A stretch of 64,000 nt of DNA from Flavobacterium sp. HBTb2-11-1 (GCF_009826975.1 NZ_WUMO01000004.1:372001-436000); one strand, 5' to 3'; shown: positions 36,408 to 44,454, counted from the stretch's first letter. The notes: generated from the sequence alone by a model not told the origin. Program-made: numbers and translations.

Positions 36408-37015
36408 AATAATGAAATCTCTTTTTCTATATTAATTCTTGCTTTTTTCTCATACAAACTCTTAAACTCATCCGTTTGAAAAATAAACTCGTTCTCCAAA
36501 AAATGTTTCAACGCTTTTGCACGTCCGGGTTTGTACAGAAAATCAGGATAAATGCGATATTCTTTCCGAATTTGTTCAAAATAGATTTTGTAATCTTCCC
36601 AATCTTTGGAGAGAATTTTTAAATCAAAATCGATTAACCAATTAATATCTTCAATTGTATTTTGCTGATGCTGTTGTGTTGCGCATATCGCATCAAAAAC
36701 TAATTGTTTATTTAGATTGACATTTTCAGGTAAAACAGACAAAGCATATTCAGCACTTTTGAGTTCATTATCTTTTTTAGAAGCCGAATACACAAAATCA
36801 TGATAAAAAATAGAAAATAATATTTCGTTTGGGTTTTCGAGTTTATTTCGATAAACTTCAAAACTTTCAATCATTTCTTTTAAATGCGTGAGATTATGAT
36901 AATGCCTTGATTTTTTGGAATATGCCTTTTCTAAATCCAGCCAGTTTTGCTGAATTTCATTTGCTGAAAAGCCAATGTTAGAGAGTAGATCAGAATAAAT
37001 TTCTTTTAAATTCAT
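36401..37015 (-). CDS. HD-domain-like predicted metal-dependent hydrolase
   Basis: A 204-residue protein with the pattern of flavobacterial HD-domain hydrolases: YSKKSRHYHNLTHLKEM (about 32-48), the HD pair in FYHDFVYSA (about 68-76) and QQHQQNTIEDINWLIDFDL (about 114-132). HD proteins are metal phosphohydrolases, many acting on nucleotides or RNA ends. The target is unknown. The gene is divergent from the tRNA-like RNA/slipin/rtcB unit, and one copy of the shared dyad lies in its promoter. Its last codon and stop are formed by the end of a repeat element, so its C-terminus may be altered. Confidence 0.75.
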   Translation of the reverse strand: MNLKEIYSDLLSNIGFSANEIQQNWLDLEKAYSKKSRHYHNLTHLKEMIESFEVYRNKLENPNEILFSIFYHDFVYSASKKDNELKSAEYALSVLPENVNLNKQLVFDAICATQQHQQNTIEDINWLIDFDLKILSKDWEDYKIYFEQIRKEYRIYPDFLYKPGRAKALKHFLENEFIFQTDEFKSLYEKKARINIEKEISLLT

Positions 37016-37028
37016 CTTGTTTTTTACT

Positions 37029-37036
37029 CAAATTTA
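37029..37036 (-). promoter_or_regulatory. -7 box of the HD-like hydrolase gene
   Basis: On the minus strand, TAAATTTG matches TAnnTTTG and lies 13 bases before the ATG. The dyad at 37051-37071 covers the -33 region of this promoter too, so it could control both directions. Confidence 0.55.
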
Positions 37037-37050
37037 AAATTCTTTTTTTA

Positions 37051-37088
37051 CTGCGCAAAATAATTGCGTAGTGGATTTGAAATCTTTG
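37051..37088 (+). promoter_or_regulatory. Shared dyad promoter, copy 1
   Basis: The dyad CTGCGCA-aaataat-TGCGTAG (37051-37071) is followed, 24 bases after the start of its right half, by a -7-like AATCTTTG (ends 37088). Spacing and the 7-base spacer match three other copies at 37138, 39205 and 51968. Confidence 0.75.
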
Positions 37089-37137
37089 TTCAGGAAATAA
37101 AGCAAATCGTATTTCTAAAAAATGAAACAAAAATTTC

Positions 37138-37176
37138 AGTACGCAAAATAACTGCGTACTAGTCTTGAAATCTTTG
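37138..37176 (+). promoter_or_regulatory. Shared dyad promoter, copy 2 (upstream of the tRNA-like RNA)
   Basis: This is the best copy: AGTACGCA-aaataac-TGCGTACT (37138-37160), with perfect 8-base arms. The -7-like AATCTTTG ends at 37176, again 24 bases from the start of the right half. Transcription would start near 37182 and run into the tRNA-like modules and slipin. Confidence 0.8.
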
Positions 37177-37366
37177 CTCAGAACTAAAAATAAGTTCTTT
37201 TACAAATTGAAATGATCAAAGGAAACTTTGAATAAAATATCAAACAAGCCTTGTTGGGTGTTTCTGTATAGCACCATTGTAGCAGACTTTTCGCGAAAGC
37301 GTATTATGTTTTTCTATGCAGCTTGGTTTGGAGGTTTTGGTAGTTTTCCAAAAAACTATCTCACAA

Positions 37367-37506
37367 TCTATGTGTCATGGGTTCGAATCCCATCTACAGT
37401 AGTGCAGTAGCTCAGCCCGGTAGAGTAATAGAAATTTGCAGGTTCGAATCCTGCATCAACTTAGGTTGATTGGACGAATTGGTAAGTCAGCAGATTAAAA
37501 ATCTGC
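37367..37506 (+). ncRNA. Two tandem permuted tRNA-like modules (bacterial Y-RNA-type tRNA mimic)
   Basis: Module 1 reads in this order: TCTAT (37367-37371, anticodon-stem 3' strand), a 5-base variable region, T-arm ATGGG-TTCGAAT-CCCAT (37377-37393), acceptor CTACAGT and GCAGTAG closed by a 3-base loop (37394-37410, one A-A mismatch), D-arm CTC-AGCCCGGTA-GAG (37411-37425), and ATAGA (37428-37432), which pairs with TCTAT. Module 2 has T-arm GCAGG-TTCGAAT-CCTGC (37438-37454), acceptor ATCAAC-ttag-GTTGAT (37455-37470), D-arm GAC-GAATTGGTAA-GTC (37473-37488) and an anticodon-like arm GCAGA-TTAAAAA-TCTGC (37490-37506). The cloverleaf parts are present but permuted, and the acceptor has no free CCA end, so this is not a translating tRNA. 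Bacterial Y RNAs carry such tRNA-like domains and are encoded near rtcB in some species. Confidence 0.75.
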
Positions 37507-37901
37507 ATTTCCAGAGACCATCACTCTTAAAAAGATGACCATTAGGAAAAAAACTGATTTGTCTTTGTCTGTGCAATCAAGATTTTCGAATCTGAAATTT
37601 CACACTCTGATAAAGCCTGTACGAGTAGCAATGTATTTTGAAATGCTTGTTTTCTTTTCGGTTTGATTGTTAAGAGAATTTAAAGATTCTCTCAATAAAA
37701 TAAAATCGTAAACAATCTAGACAACCAAAGGACAAACTATCCGTCCGTTTTTCTCAGGGGAGAAAGGCAATGAAGTTTTTTTATTTAGAATTATAAGAGA
37801 ATAGAAGAAAGAAGTAATAAATAGAAGTTTACAGATTTCACAACTTGAAACTTGAAACAAAACCAACGAATCAAACAAAACAAAAAAATAAAAATATAGC
37901 C
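37507..37901 (+). other. Noncoding stretch between the tRNA-like modules and slipin, with several hairpins
   Basis: No ORF with a normal start is supported. Visible hairpins are TTTCC/GGAAA around CATC/GATG (37508-37547), AGATT-ttcg-AATCT (about 37580-37593), AGAGAAT/ATTCTCT (37673-37692), GGAC/GTCC (about 37730-37747) and TTTCTC-aggg-GAGAAA (37749-37764). None ends in a clear T tract, so readthrough into slipin is likely. The stretch may be part of the same RNA. Confidence 0.5.
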
Positions 37902-38999
37902 ATGATTAAAAGAATTAAAATCGAAGCATTCCAAGTGGGCTTGGTGTTCGAAAATAGAAAATTAATAAAAGTGATTGAAGAAGGATTGCACTGGATTATC
38001 GGAAGCAAAAATGTAATGATTTACGATTTAAACGGATCTTTTCAAGCGCCTTTTGAATTGGATATTTTATTGCAAAATGAAATATTAAATTCACTTTTAG
38101 AAATTGTTGAGGTTGCCGATAACGAAATTGTTTTGCAATTCGTTAAAGGAAATTTCAAAGAAGTTTTAGTGCCAGGAAAATACGCTTTTTGGAAAGGAAT
38201 TGTAAAAAATGAGTTCATAAAAGCAGATTTATCTAAAATTGAAATTACAGAAGATATCGGAGTTAATTTATTAGAAAATGCTAAATTGAGATTCTTTACA
38301 AGAAAATACGTTGTATCAAGCAATGATAAAGCTTTGTTGTTTGTAAATGGCACTTTTATAAAAGAATTAAAATCTGGAACTCATTATTTTTGGAATAATG
38401 CAATCACGATCGAAGTTAAAACAGTTGATACAAGACAACAACAAGTTGAAATTTCAGGTCAAGAATTGTTAACCAAAGATAAGGCAGGATTGCGAATCAA
38501 CTTTTTTGTAAGATACCAACTTGTAGATATTTTGAAAGCTTTGGTTGATAACAAAGATTTCGAAAAACAATTGTATGTTACGATGCAATTGGCTTTAAGG
38601 GCCTTTATTGGAAGTTTGACCTTGGACGAATTATTGACTAGAAAAGACGTCATTGCAGATGCTATTTTAGAAGAGGCAAAAACTAAAATTAAAGATTTAG
38701 GTTTAGTAATTTCAGATGCAGGAATTAGAGATGTAATCTTGCCAGGAGATATGAAAGAAATCATGAATCAGGTTTTGGTTGCTGAGAAGAAAGCGCAAGC
38801 AAATAGCATTATGAGGAGAGAGGAAACTGCCGCAACAAGAAGTTTGTTAAATACAGCAAAGCTTATGGAAGAAAATGAAATGTTGTGGAAATTGAAAGAG
38901 ATGGAATATGTAGAAAAAATTGCTGATAAAATTGGTGAAATTACGATTTCGGGCGGTGGAAACGTAATCAGTCAATTGAAAGAAATTTTTGTGAAATAA
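37902..38999 (+). CDS. Slipin (SPFH/band-7 domain) protein
   Basis: A 365-residue SPFH/band-7 protein. There is no N-terminal membrane hairpin of the usual stomatin type. The band-7 domain covers about 165-300 (VKTVDTRQQQVEISGQELLTKDKAGLRINF in its core) and is followed by a helical segment rich in Ala, Glu and Lys (MRREETAATRSLLNTAKLMEEN). I chose the ATG at 37902, since the frame's earlier start is a TTG in an AT-rich leader. Slipins lie next to rtcB in several bacteria and are thought to assemble at membranes; the molecular link with RNA repair is unclear. It follows the tRNA-like RNA. Confidence 0.85.
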   Translation: MIKRIKIEAFQVGLVFENRKLIKVIEEGLHWIIGSKNVMIYDLNGSFQAPFELDILLQNEILNSLLEIVEVADNEIVLQFVKGNFKEVLVPGKYAFWKGIVKNEFIKADLSKIEITEDIGVNLLENAKLRFFTRKYVVSSNDKALLFVNGTFIKELKSGTHYFWNNAITIEVKTVDTRQQQVEISGQELLTKDKAGLRINFFVRYQLVDILKALVDNKDFEKQLYVTMQLALRAFIGSLTLDELLTRKDVIADAILEEAKTKIKDLGLVISDAGIRDVILPGDMKEIMNQVLVAEKKAQANSIMRREETAATRSLLNTAKLMEENEMLWKLKEMEYVEKIADKIGEITISGGGNVISQLKEIFVK

Positions 39000-39038
39000 C
39001 GCTACCGCAAATGTTCGTGATTAATATTGTTACATTAT

Positions 39039-39142
39039 TTTGTCATTTCGACGGAGAAGAAATCTCCACAAGTAACTCCGTAACAAAAAGCCAATCTTTG
39101 TAAAGCTTCTCGCGAAGATTTCTCCTCCGTCGAAATGACAAA
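39039..39142. repeat. Inverted repeat (TTTGTCATTTCGACGGAG type) between slipin and rtcB
   Basis: The arms start at 39039 (TTTGTCATTTCGACGGAG) and end at 39142 with the complement. Pairing extends about 29 bases with one mismatch (AGAAATCTCC / GGAGATTTCT region). A single-arm copy is at about 15491-15571. ORFs predicted across it are artefacts. It may end the slipin transcript. Confidence 0.85.
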
Positions 39143-39204
39143 CTTTGTGTTTAATACCTTTAAAAAAACTTCGCGACTCAGCGACTTTGCGAGAAATAAA
39201 AAAT

Positions 39205-39241
39205 CTACGCAAAATAACTGCGCAGTAGTAGTTAACCTTTG
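39205..39241 (+). promoter_or_regulatory. Shared dyad promoter, copy 3 (rtcB)
   Basis: CTACGCA-aaataac-TGCGCAG (39205-39225) is followed by a -7-like AACCTTTG ending at 39241, 23 bases from the start of the right half. The rtcB ATG is at 39264, a plausible 15-20 base leader. Confidence 0.75.
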
Positions 39242-39263
39242 TACTATCAAAATAAAACAAACA

Positions 39264-40685
39264 ATGAAAACACAAATAAACGGTACAGATATATTAGAAT
39301 TAGGATTCCCAGAAGGAAAAATAATTGGGATTGCCTTAAAAATAAACAGCAAAAGAAACGGATTCACAAGAGACGAAATGATTGCTCATTACAAAAACGT
39401 CTTAGAAACTCCGGAGAATTATATGGACGATAAAATCTTCAGCAAACTGGCTGTTGCTTTGATCGAAAAATCGAATGAAAAACCAGAAGATTTTATTGCT
39501 TTAAATCAAAATCCGAATGCGTATTCGGTTTACGGATTGGATCATATCGAAGACGGAGCCAGAAAACAAATGGAGGTCGCTATGAAACTTCCTGTGACGG
39601 TTGCGGGAGCTTTAATGCCAGACGCGCACCAAGGTTACGGATTACCGATTGGCGGCGTTTTAGCCACAAAAAATGCCATTATTCCGTATGGTGTTGGCGT
39701 TGATATTGGGTGTAGAATGGCGTTGTCGGTTTATGATATTCCAGAAGATTTTTACTTTGAAAATGAAGCGAAATTCAAAAGAGAATTGATTGCGAATTCC
39801 ATTTTTGGAGCAGGTCACGGATTTCACGGCCAATACAAATCAGATCATGCGGTTTTGGAAAACGAGACTTTCAATATGAATCCGTTTGTGAAGAACTTGA
39901 AAGATAAAGCTTGGTCGCAATTAGGATCTTCAGGTGGTGGAAATCACTTTGTGGAATTCGGAATCATGGAATTTGCCAAAGATGATGCGGTTTTAAATAT
40001 TCCAAAAGGAAAATATGTCGCTTTGTTAACGCATTCTGGTTCACGCGGAATGGGAGCCACAATTGCTGGACATTACACTAAAATTGCCAAAGAAGAATGT
40101 CGACTTCCAGAAGTTGCCAAAAACTTAGCGTATTTAGATATGAATTCGCAATTAGGTCAAGAATATTGGTTGGCGATGAATTTGGCGGGAGATTACGCTT
40201 CGGCTTGTCACGAGATTATCCATAACAAAATGGAACGCGCTCTGGGTGCTACGATTTTAGCCAAAGTCGAAAACCATCATAATTTTGCCTGGAAAGAAAC
40301 CTGGAACGGCGAAGAAGTGATCGTGCATAGAAAAGGAGCAACTCCAGCTGGAAAAGGCGTTATGGGAATCATTCCGGGAAGTATGACCGCACCGGGATTT
40401 TTGGTGAGAGGAAAAGGCGAGGAGAACGCCATTAATTCGGCATCGCATGGAGCAGGAAGACAAATGAGCAGAACCCAAGCCATAAAAAATATCACACAAT
40501 CCGAAATGAAATCGATTTTGAGAGATCATGGCGTTACGCTTATCGGAGCAGGTCTTGACGAAGCCCCAATGGCGTATAAAGATATCAATCAGGTGATGGA
40601 AGCGCAAAAAGATTTGGTAGATGTGGTAGCGAAGTTTACACCGAAATTAGTGAGAATGGCAGATGATGGAAGCAAGGAGGACTAG
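39264..40685 (+). CDS. rtcB: RtcB-type RNA ligase
   Basis: A 473-residue RtcB ligase, which joins RNA ends with 2',3'-cyclic phosphate and 5'-OH using GTP and manganese. All family motifs are present: PDAHQGYGLPIGG and DIGCRMALS (metal ligands, near 110-155), SSGGGNHFVEFG near 215, THSGSRGMG, ENHHNFAWKE near 335, and HGAGRQMSRT, in which H395 is the guanylylated histidine. I chose the ATG at 39264 (MKTQINGTD), as the earlier start would translate across the dyad promoter and the repeat. It is transcribed from its own dyad promoter behind the slipin gene. Confidence 0.95.
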   Translation: MKTQINGTDILELGFPEGKIIGIALKINSKRNGFTRDEMIAHYKNVLETPENYMDDKIFSKLAVALIEKSNEKPEDFIALNQNPNAYSVYGLDHIEDGARKQMEVAMKLPVTVAGALMPDAHQGYGLPIGGVLATKNAIIPYGVGVDIGCRMALSVYDIPEDFYFENEAKFKRELIANSIFGAGHGFHGQYKSDHAVLENETFNMNPFVKNLKDKAWSQLGSSGGGNHFVEFGIMEFAKDDAVLNIPKGKYVALLTHSGSRGMGATIAGHYTKIAKEECRLPEVAKNLAYLDMNSQLGQEYWLAMNLAGDYASACHEIIHNKMERALGATILAKVENHHNFAWKETWNGEEVIVHRKGATPAGKGVMGIIPGSMTAPGFLVRGKGEENAINSASHGAGRQMSRTQAIKNITQSEMKSILRDHGVTLIGAGLDEAPMAYKDINQVMEAQKDLVDVVAKFTPKLVRMADDGSKED

Positions 40686-40715
40686 TGGTCAGTGGTCAGT
40701 TTTTTAGTGTTCAGT

Positions 40716-40990
40716 GTAGAGACGCACTGCAGTGCGTCTTAGCTTTGTGGTGATTTTAACCGCAAAGTTCGCTAAGACTTACGCAAGATTCGCAAAGATT
40801 TTTTCACGCAGATTTTGCAGATTCCAGCGGATTTAAAATGATTTTTTTATAAATAGTCTGCGCATATCTGCTTAAATCATTTTAAATCTGCGTGAAAAAA
40901 AAACTTTGCGACTCAGCGACTTTGCGAGATTAAAATAATAATTATAGACCAAAGAATAAAAAACTTTGTGTCTTAGTGCCTTCGTGGCAA
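40716..40990. repeat. Cluster of dispersed palindromic repeats between rtcB and tatD
   Basis: The cluster holds the GTAGAGACGCACTGCAGTGCGTCT palindrome relatives (40716-40740), CGCAAAGTTCGCTAAG (about 40763-40778), an inverted repeat with arms TTTCACGCAGATT (about 40801-40814 and complement at about 40884-40897), and direct copies of ACTTTGCGACTCAGCGAC and TTAGTGCCTTCGTGGC. The same pieces recur at 39160-39200, 51860-51960, 52910-53000 and 63326-63487. No gene is supported. Confidence 0.7.
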
Positions 40991-41003
40991 AAAAACAAAA
41001 AAC

Positions 41004-41801
41004 ATGAATTATATAGACATAGGAATCAACCTAACCAACAAACAATTCCAAAACGACATAGACGATGTCGTACAAGACGCGCTCGACGCAGACGTATCGC
41101 AGATGATACTCACAGGCACCAGCATACGAAATAGCGAAGAATCGGCGAAGATGGCGAGGCAGTATCCGGGCGTGTTGTACGCTACGGCGGGCATACATCC
41201 GCATGATGCGAAGAGTTTTGATGCGCAGAGTATTTCGAAACTCAGGAAATTATTAGAACTGAAACACGTAGTTTCGGTTGGTGAATGTGGACTCGATTTT
41301 GATCGTGACTTTTCGCCTCGAAACAAACAGGAAGAATGTTACAAAGCCCAGCTCGAATTGGCGATTGAAGTTCAGAAACCTTTGTTTTTGCACGAAAGAA
41401 GCGCTTTTAGTTCTTTTATAAATATTACCAAAGATTATATACCACAATTACCAAAAGCTGTTGTGCATTGTTTTACAGGAAGTATGCAAGAAGCCAAAAC
41501 CTATCTCGATAACGGATTTTATCTGGGTTTTACGGGATCGATTTCAGATGCCAAACGTTTCAGCAATTTAAAAGAAGTCATTCAGTACGTACCGCTCGAC
41601 CGAATGATGATTGAAACCGATGCGCCGTTTATGCTCCCTAAAAACGTCCCGAACAGCCTTTTGAAGAAATACCACGAACGCCGTTGCGAACCTGCTTTTC
41701 TGCCATATGTTGCCGGAACAATTGCACAGTTTAAAGGAATTACTTTAGCTAAAGTAGCGGAAGAAACGACTAGGAATTCTAAAAGCTTTTTTGGGATTTA
41801 A
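41004..41801 (+). CDS. tatD: TatD family metal-dependent hydrolase
   Basis: A 265-residue TIM-barrel hydrolase of the TatD family, metal-dependent nucleases with 3'-5' exonuclease activity on DNA and RNA. Visible are DIGINLTN, AGIHPHDAK near 63, GECGLDFDRDFS near 98, LFLHERSAF near 130, VVHCFTGS near 153 and MIETDAPFML near 202, which carry the metal-binding His, Asp and Glu. The first about 75 codons are clearly richer in G and C than the rest. It lies behind rtcB but separated by a repeat cluster, so co-regulation is uncertain. Confidence 0.9.
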   Translation: MNYIDIGINLTNKQFQNDIDDVVQDALDADVSQMILTGTSIRNSEESAKMARQYPGVLYATAGIHPHDAKSFDAQSISKLRKLLELKHVVSVGECGLDFDRDFSPRNKQEECYKAQLELAIEVQKPLFLHERSAFSSFINITKDYIPQLPKAVVHCFTGSMQEAKTYLDNGFYLGFTGSISDAKRFSNLKEVIQYVPLDRMMIETDAPFMLPKNVPNSLLKKYHERRCEPAFLPYVAGTIAQFKGITLAKVAEETTRNSKSFFGI

Positions 41802-42049
41802 TTAATATTATAAAGATTATTTGTTGCCTTTTAAATCAGGGGTTTGTACTTGTTTTAAGGGCTTTTTGTTTATATATATTTGGAGATGTTAATACTCTAT
41901 AAAACTATAGTGATTACGGAAAAACGTAAGAAGTCTAAAAAAATATTATTAATCTTTGAAATAGTATTTAAATTAAGAACATAATGGAAAGCCGATAAGA
42001 TTAAATAATAAAATATTTTTACAGAGAAAATGAAATAAATTGATTTGCT
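41802..42049. other. Intergenic region upstream of the AAA_13 gene
   Basis: AT-rich spacer of about 250 bases. One short hairpin CTATA-aaac-TATAG is at 41897-41910. No TAnnTTTG promoter is convincing and no ORF is seen. The very low GC is like that of the gene that follows. Confidence 0.35.
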
Positions 42050-44314
42050 ATGATTACAAATATTAAACTTAAAGGAATATCAAGTTATAAAAATGAAGTC
42101 ATCATTGATGATTTGAAAAAGGTTAATTTCTTTTTTGGTAAAAATGGCTCGGGAAAATCGACAATTGCTAAGTTTTTGTATAATTTATCTTTAGAAGAGA
42201 TTTTAAGATCTACTGATTTTAATAATTGTAGTCAAACGGGATATTTAGATGACAATTATGAGATATTAGTTTTTGATGAAAAGTTTACAGAGAAAAATTT
42301 CATTAAAAAAGATATTCAAAATGGAATTTTTTCTCTTAATCAAGGTAATGAGACAATTGATACATTAATTGAAAATGAAAATATCTTTTTGCAACAAAAT
42401 ATAGATTATCTTAAAGATATTTTACAACCAAAAAAAGATAAAATTATTCAAGATGATAAAGTCAATTTTGATAAATTAAAAAAAGAATGTTTCGAAGATA
42501 GAAAGAATGCACTTCAATTTTTTTTAAAAATAAAGGATTCATTTCCTTATAAGCAAATACAGAATAATTTTGATAAAATCTTAAATGTTTTATCGAATCC
42601 TTTGAGCAATGATAATATTACTTTCGAAGATTTAATAAATGCTTATAAAAGATATTTTGACAATGAATTTGTAAAAATAAATTCAAATATATCTAGAGAA
42701 TTATATTCTAAAATCCGAAAGCAAGAAGTAGAGTTGAATAAACTCTTAAATGAAGTGATTATTGGTAATAATGATGTAGATATTGCAAAAATGATTAATG
42801 ATTTGGGAATTCGAAATTGGGTTTCGACAGGAATTTCATTTTTGAAGCAAGATGAAGATTTACAAATCTGTCCCTTTTGTCAGAAGGAAACTGTCGATGC
42901 AGAATTAATTGATAAGTTTGAAAATTATTTTGATGAGAATTATAAAAATAAAATATCCGAATTAGAAAAGTTAAAGACAGATTATATTTCAAATACATCA
43001 CTTTTTTTGCAGGAATTAAAAAGTATTTTAGGTGAATTTAATGAAAAAAATATTGTGTCTAATTTGTATGATTCAATAAAAACCTTTTTTGATGAAAATG
43101 TAGAACAAATAGATTTAAAGATTAAGGATTCTAATGTTAGAAAAGAAATAAAATCATTAGTTAATTTTAAAAATGAGATTTCTAATATAAAAAAAATAAT
43201 TAAAAAGCATAACGACGATTTTAATAACATAGATTCAAATAGAAAGCAATTTGAAATAGATTTGTGGTGTTATCTTGCACGAGAAAGCAAAGAAAAAATA
43301 AATGAATACCATATAGAAAAGTATAATTGTGCAATTGATTATTTTTTTGAGCTTGATGCCGAAAATTATATTAATTCTTTAATTTCAGAATCAAAAGAAA
43401 AAATTGAACAATGGAAAACTGAAACAGTAACTACTCAAGAAGCAATATCTAACATAAATACAATTTTAGTCAATAGCGGTTTTGATGGTTTTTTAATTGA
43501 TGAAAAAGAGAAGGTTAATAACATTTCTCAGTACTATTTGAAAAGAATTGATGATGAAAACTCAAATAATGTATTTAAAACGTTGAGTGAAGGTGAAAAA
43601 AACTTTATATCATTTTTATATTTTTATCAGTTATGTTTAGGAACAGATAGCATTGATAGAAGTTCAAAAAAGAAGATTATTGTAATTGATGACCCTGTAT
43701 CAAGTCTTGATAGCCAAGTTTTATTTATAGTTACTACTTTAGTTCATCAGTTAATTGCAAAGAAAGGTAATAGCCCAGATCATTTGATGTTAAAAAATCC
43801 TAATATTCAACAAGTTTTTATTTTATCTCATAATATCTATTTCTTTAAAGAAGTTTCCTTGTATTATAGACCTATTTGTCATGATAAAACTTTCTTTCAC
43901 ATAACAAAAATAAAAAATATTAGTGGCGTAAGTTGCACAGGTAGTAAAAATGAGATTTTGGATGATTATACATTGCTTTGGAATTCACTAAAAAGTCTTA
44001 GGATAAAAAATGATAGTGAATTAAATATTTCTGTTTGTAACATAATGAGAAGAATTTTAGAGAGCTATGTTAATTTTACAGGATTGGGAAAAGACTCTTG
44101 GGACTTTTTTTCAACGATTCCTGTGACTGATCCAAAGTATTATATTTTTAGTGCTTTAATGTCAGAAATAAATGATGGGAGTCATAAAATTTCAGCTTTA
44201 GATAATATATTTTATCAACGCGTTTTAAATGAAGTTCCTCAAAATTTATTTACTGCTTTTGAAATGATTTTTAGAGAAATAGCTGAACCGCATTACAATG
44301 CTATGATGAATTAG
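42050..44314 (+). CDS. AAA_13 family ATPase, PrrC/RloC-like (possible anticodon nuclease)
   Basis: A 754-residue ABC-type ATPase of the AAA_13 family. Walker A is GKNGSGKST (30-38), the signature LSEGE is at 512-516, Walker B IIVIDDP is at 543-549 and the switch His is H594 (ILSHN). The middle is long, charged and helical and carries a CPFC motif (C274, C277) like a zinc hook. After the ATPase comes a C-terminal domain with R667-x3-E671 (RRILE) and H712 (NDGSH). This resembles the Arg/Glu/His triad of PrrC and RloC anticodon nucleases, though the E-to-H distance (41) is longer than in PrrC. Its base composition is markedly more A+T-rich than its neighbours, so it may be acquired. No restriction-modification genes surround it. 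Confidence 0.72.
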   Translation: MITNIKLKGISSYKNEVIIDDLKKVNFFFGKNGSGKSTIAKFLYNLSLEEILRSTDFNNCSQTGYLDDNYEILVFDEKFTEKNFIKKDIQNGIFSLNQGNETIDTLIENENIFLQQNIDYLKDILQPKKDKIIQDDKVNFDKLKKECFEDRKNALQFFLKIKDSFPYKQIQNNFDKILNVLSNPLSNDNITFEDLINAYKRYFDNEFVKINSNISRELYSKIRKQEVELNKLLNEVIIGNNDVDIAKMINDLGIRNWVSTGISFLKQDEDLQICPFCQKETVDAELIDKFENYFDENYKNKISELEKLKTDYISNTSLFLQELKSILGEFNEKNIVSNLYDSIKTFFDENVEQIDLKIKDSNVRKEIKSLVNFKNEISNIKKIIKKHNDDFNNIDSNRKQFEIDLWCYLARESKEKINEYHIEKYNCAIDYFFELDAENYINSLISESKEKIEQWKTETVTTQEAISNINTILVNSGFDGFLIDEKEKVNNISQYYLKRIDDENSNNVFKTLSEGEKNFISFLYFYQLCLGTDSIDRSSKKKIIVIDDPVSSLDSQVLFIVTTLVHQLIAKKGNSPDHLMLKNPNIQQVFILSHNIYFFKEVSLYYRPICHDKTFFHITKIKNISGVSCTGSKNEILDDYTLLWNSLKSLRIKNDSELNISVCNIMRRILESYVNFTGLGKDSWDFFSTIPVTDPKYYIFSALMSEINDGSHKISALDNIFYQRVLNEVPQNLFTAFEMIFREIAEPHYNAMMN

Positions 44315-44443
44315 AAATGGAGAACTTTGAAGAACAATTATGTATGAAATATTAATTTCTATCTTTGTTTTCAACCTAAGCTCAGAATTAAAATCTAAAA
44401 ATGTTAAAAAGTAAGTTATTTCTTTCTTTTTAAAATAAAACTA

Positions 44444-44451
44444 TATCTTTG
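44444..44451 (+). promoter_or_regulatory. -7 box of the structured leader transcript
   Basis: TATCTTTG matches TAnnTTTG. Transcription would start near 44458 and produce a leader of about 150 bases before the ATG at 44610. Confidence 0.6.
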
Positions 44452-44454
44452 CGA

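Noticed and set aside
37276..37400. A conventional-order tRNA with acceptor ATTGTAG (37276-37282) pairing with CTACAGT (37394-37400)
   Set aside because: All seven pairs are possible, but no D-arm with GG and no proper anticodon arm lie between, whereas the permuted reading gives all arms with normal lengths.
37228..37410. Open frame of 60 codons across the tRNA-like RNA
   Set aside because: It starts at TTG, has no recognisable protein features and overlaps structured, permuted tRNA-like sequence, so it is taken as a chance frame.
37410..37460. A tRNA read as D-arm 1 followed by T-arm 2
   Set aside because: It would lack an anticodon arm, and the acceptor strands AGTGCAG and ATCAACT do not pair.
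39030..39367. Minus-strand frames over the slipin-rtcB gap
   Set aside because: They are translations of a palindromic repeat that recurs elsewhere and overlap the rtcB start.
42050..44314. Complete defence island around the AAA_13 gene
   Set aside because: No restriction-modification, toxin or integrase genes flank it; only the single gene supports a defence role.
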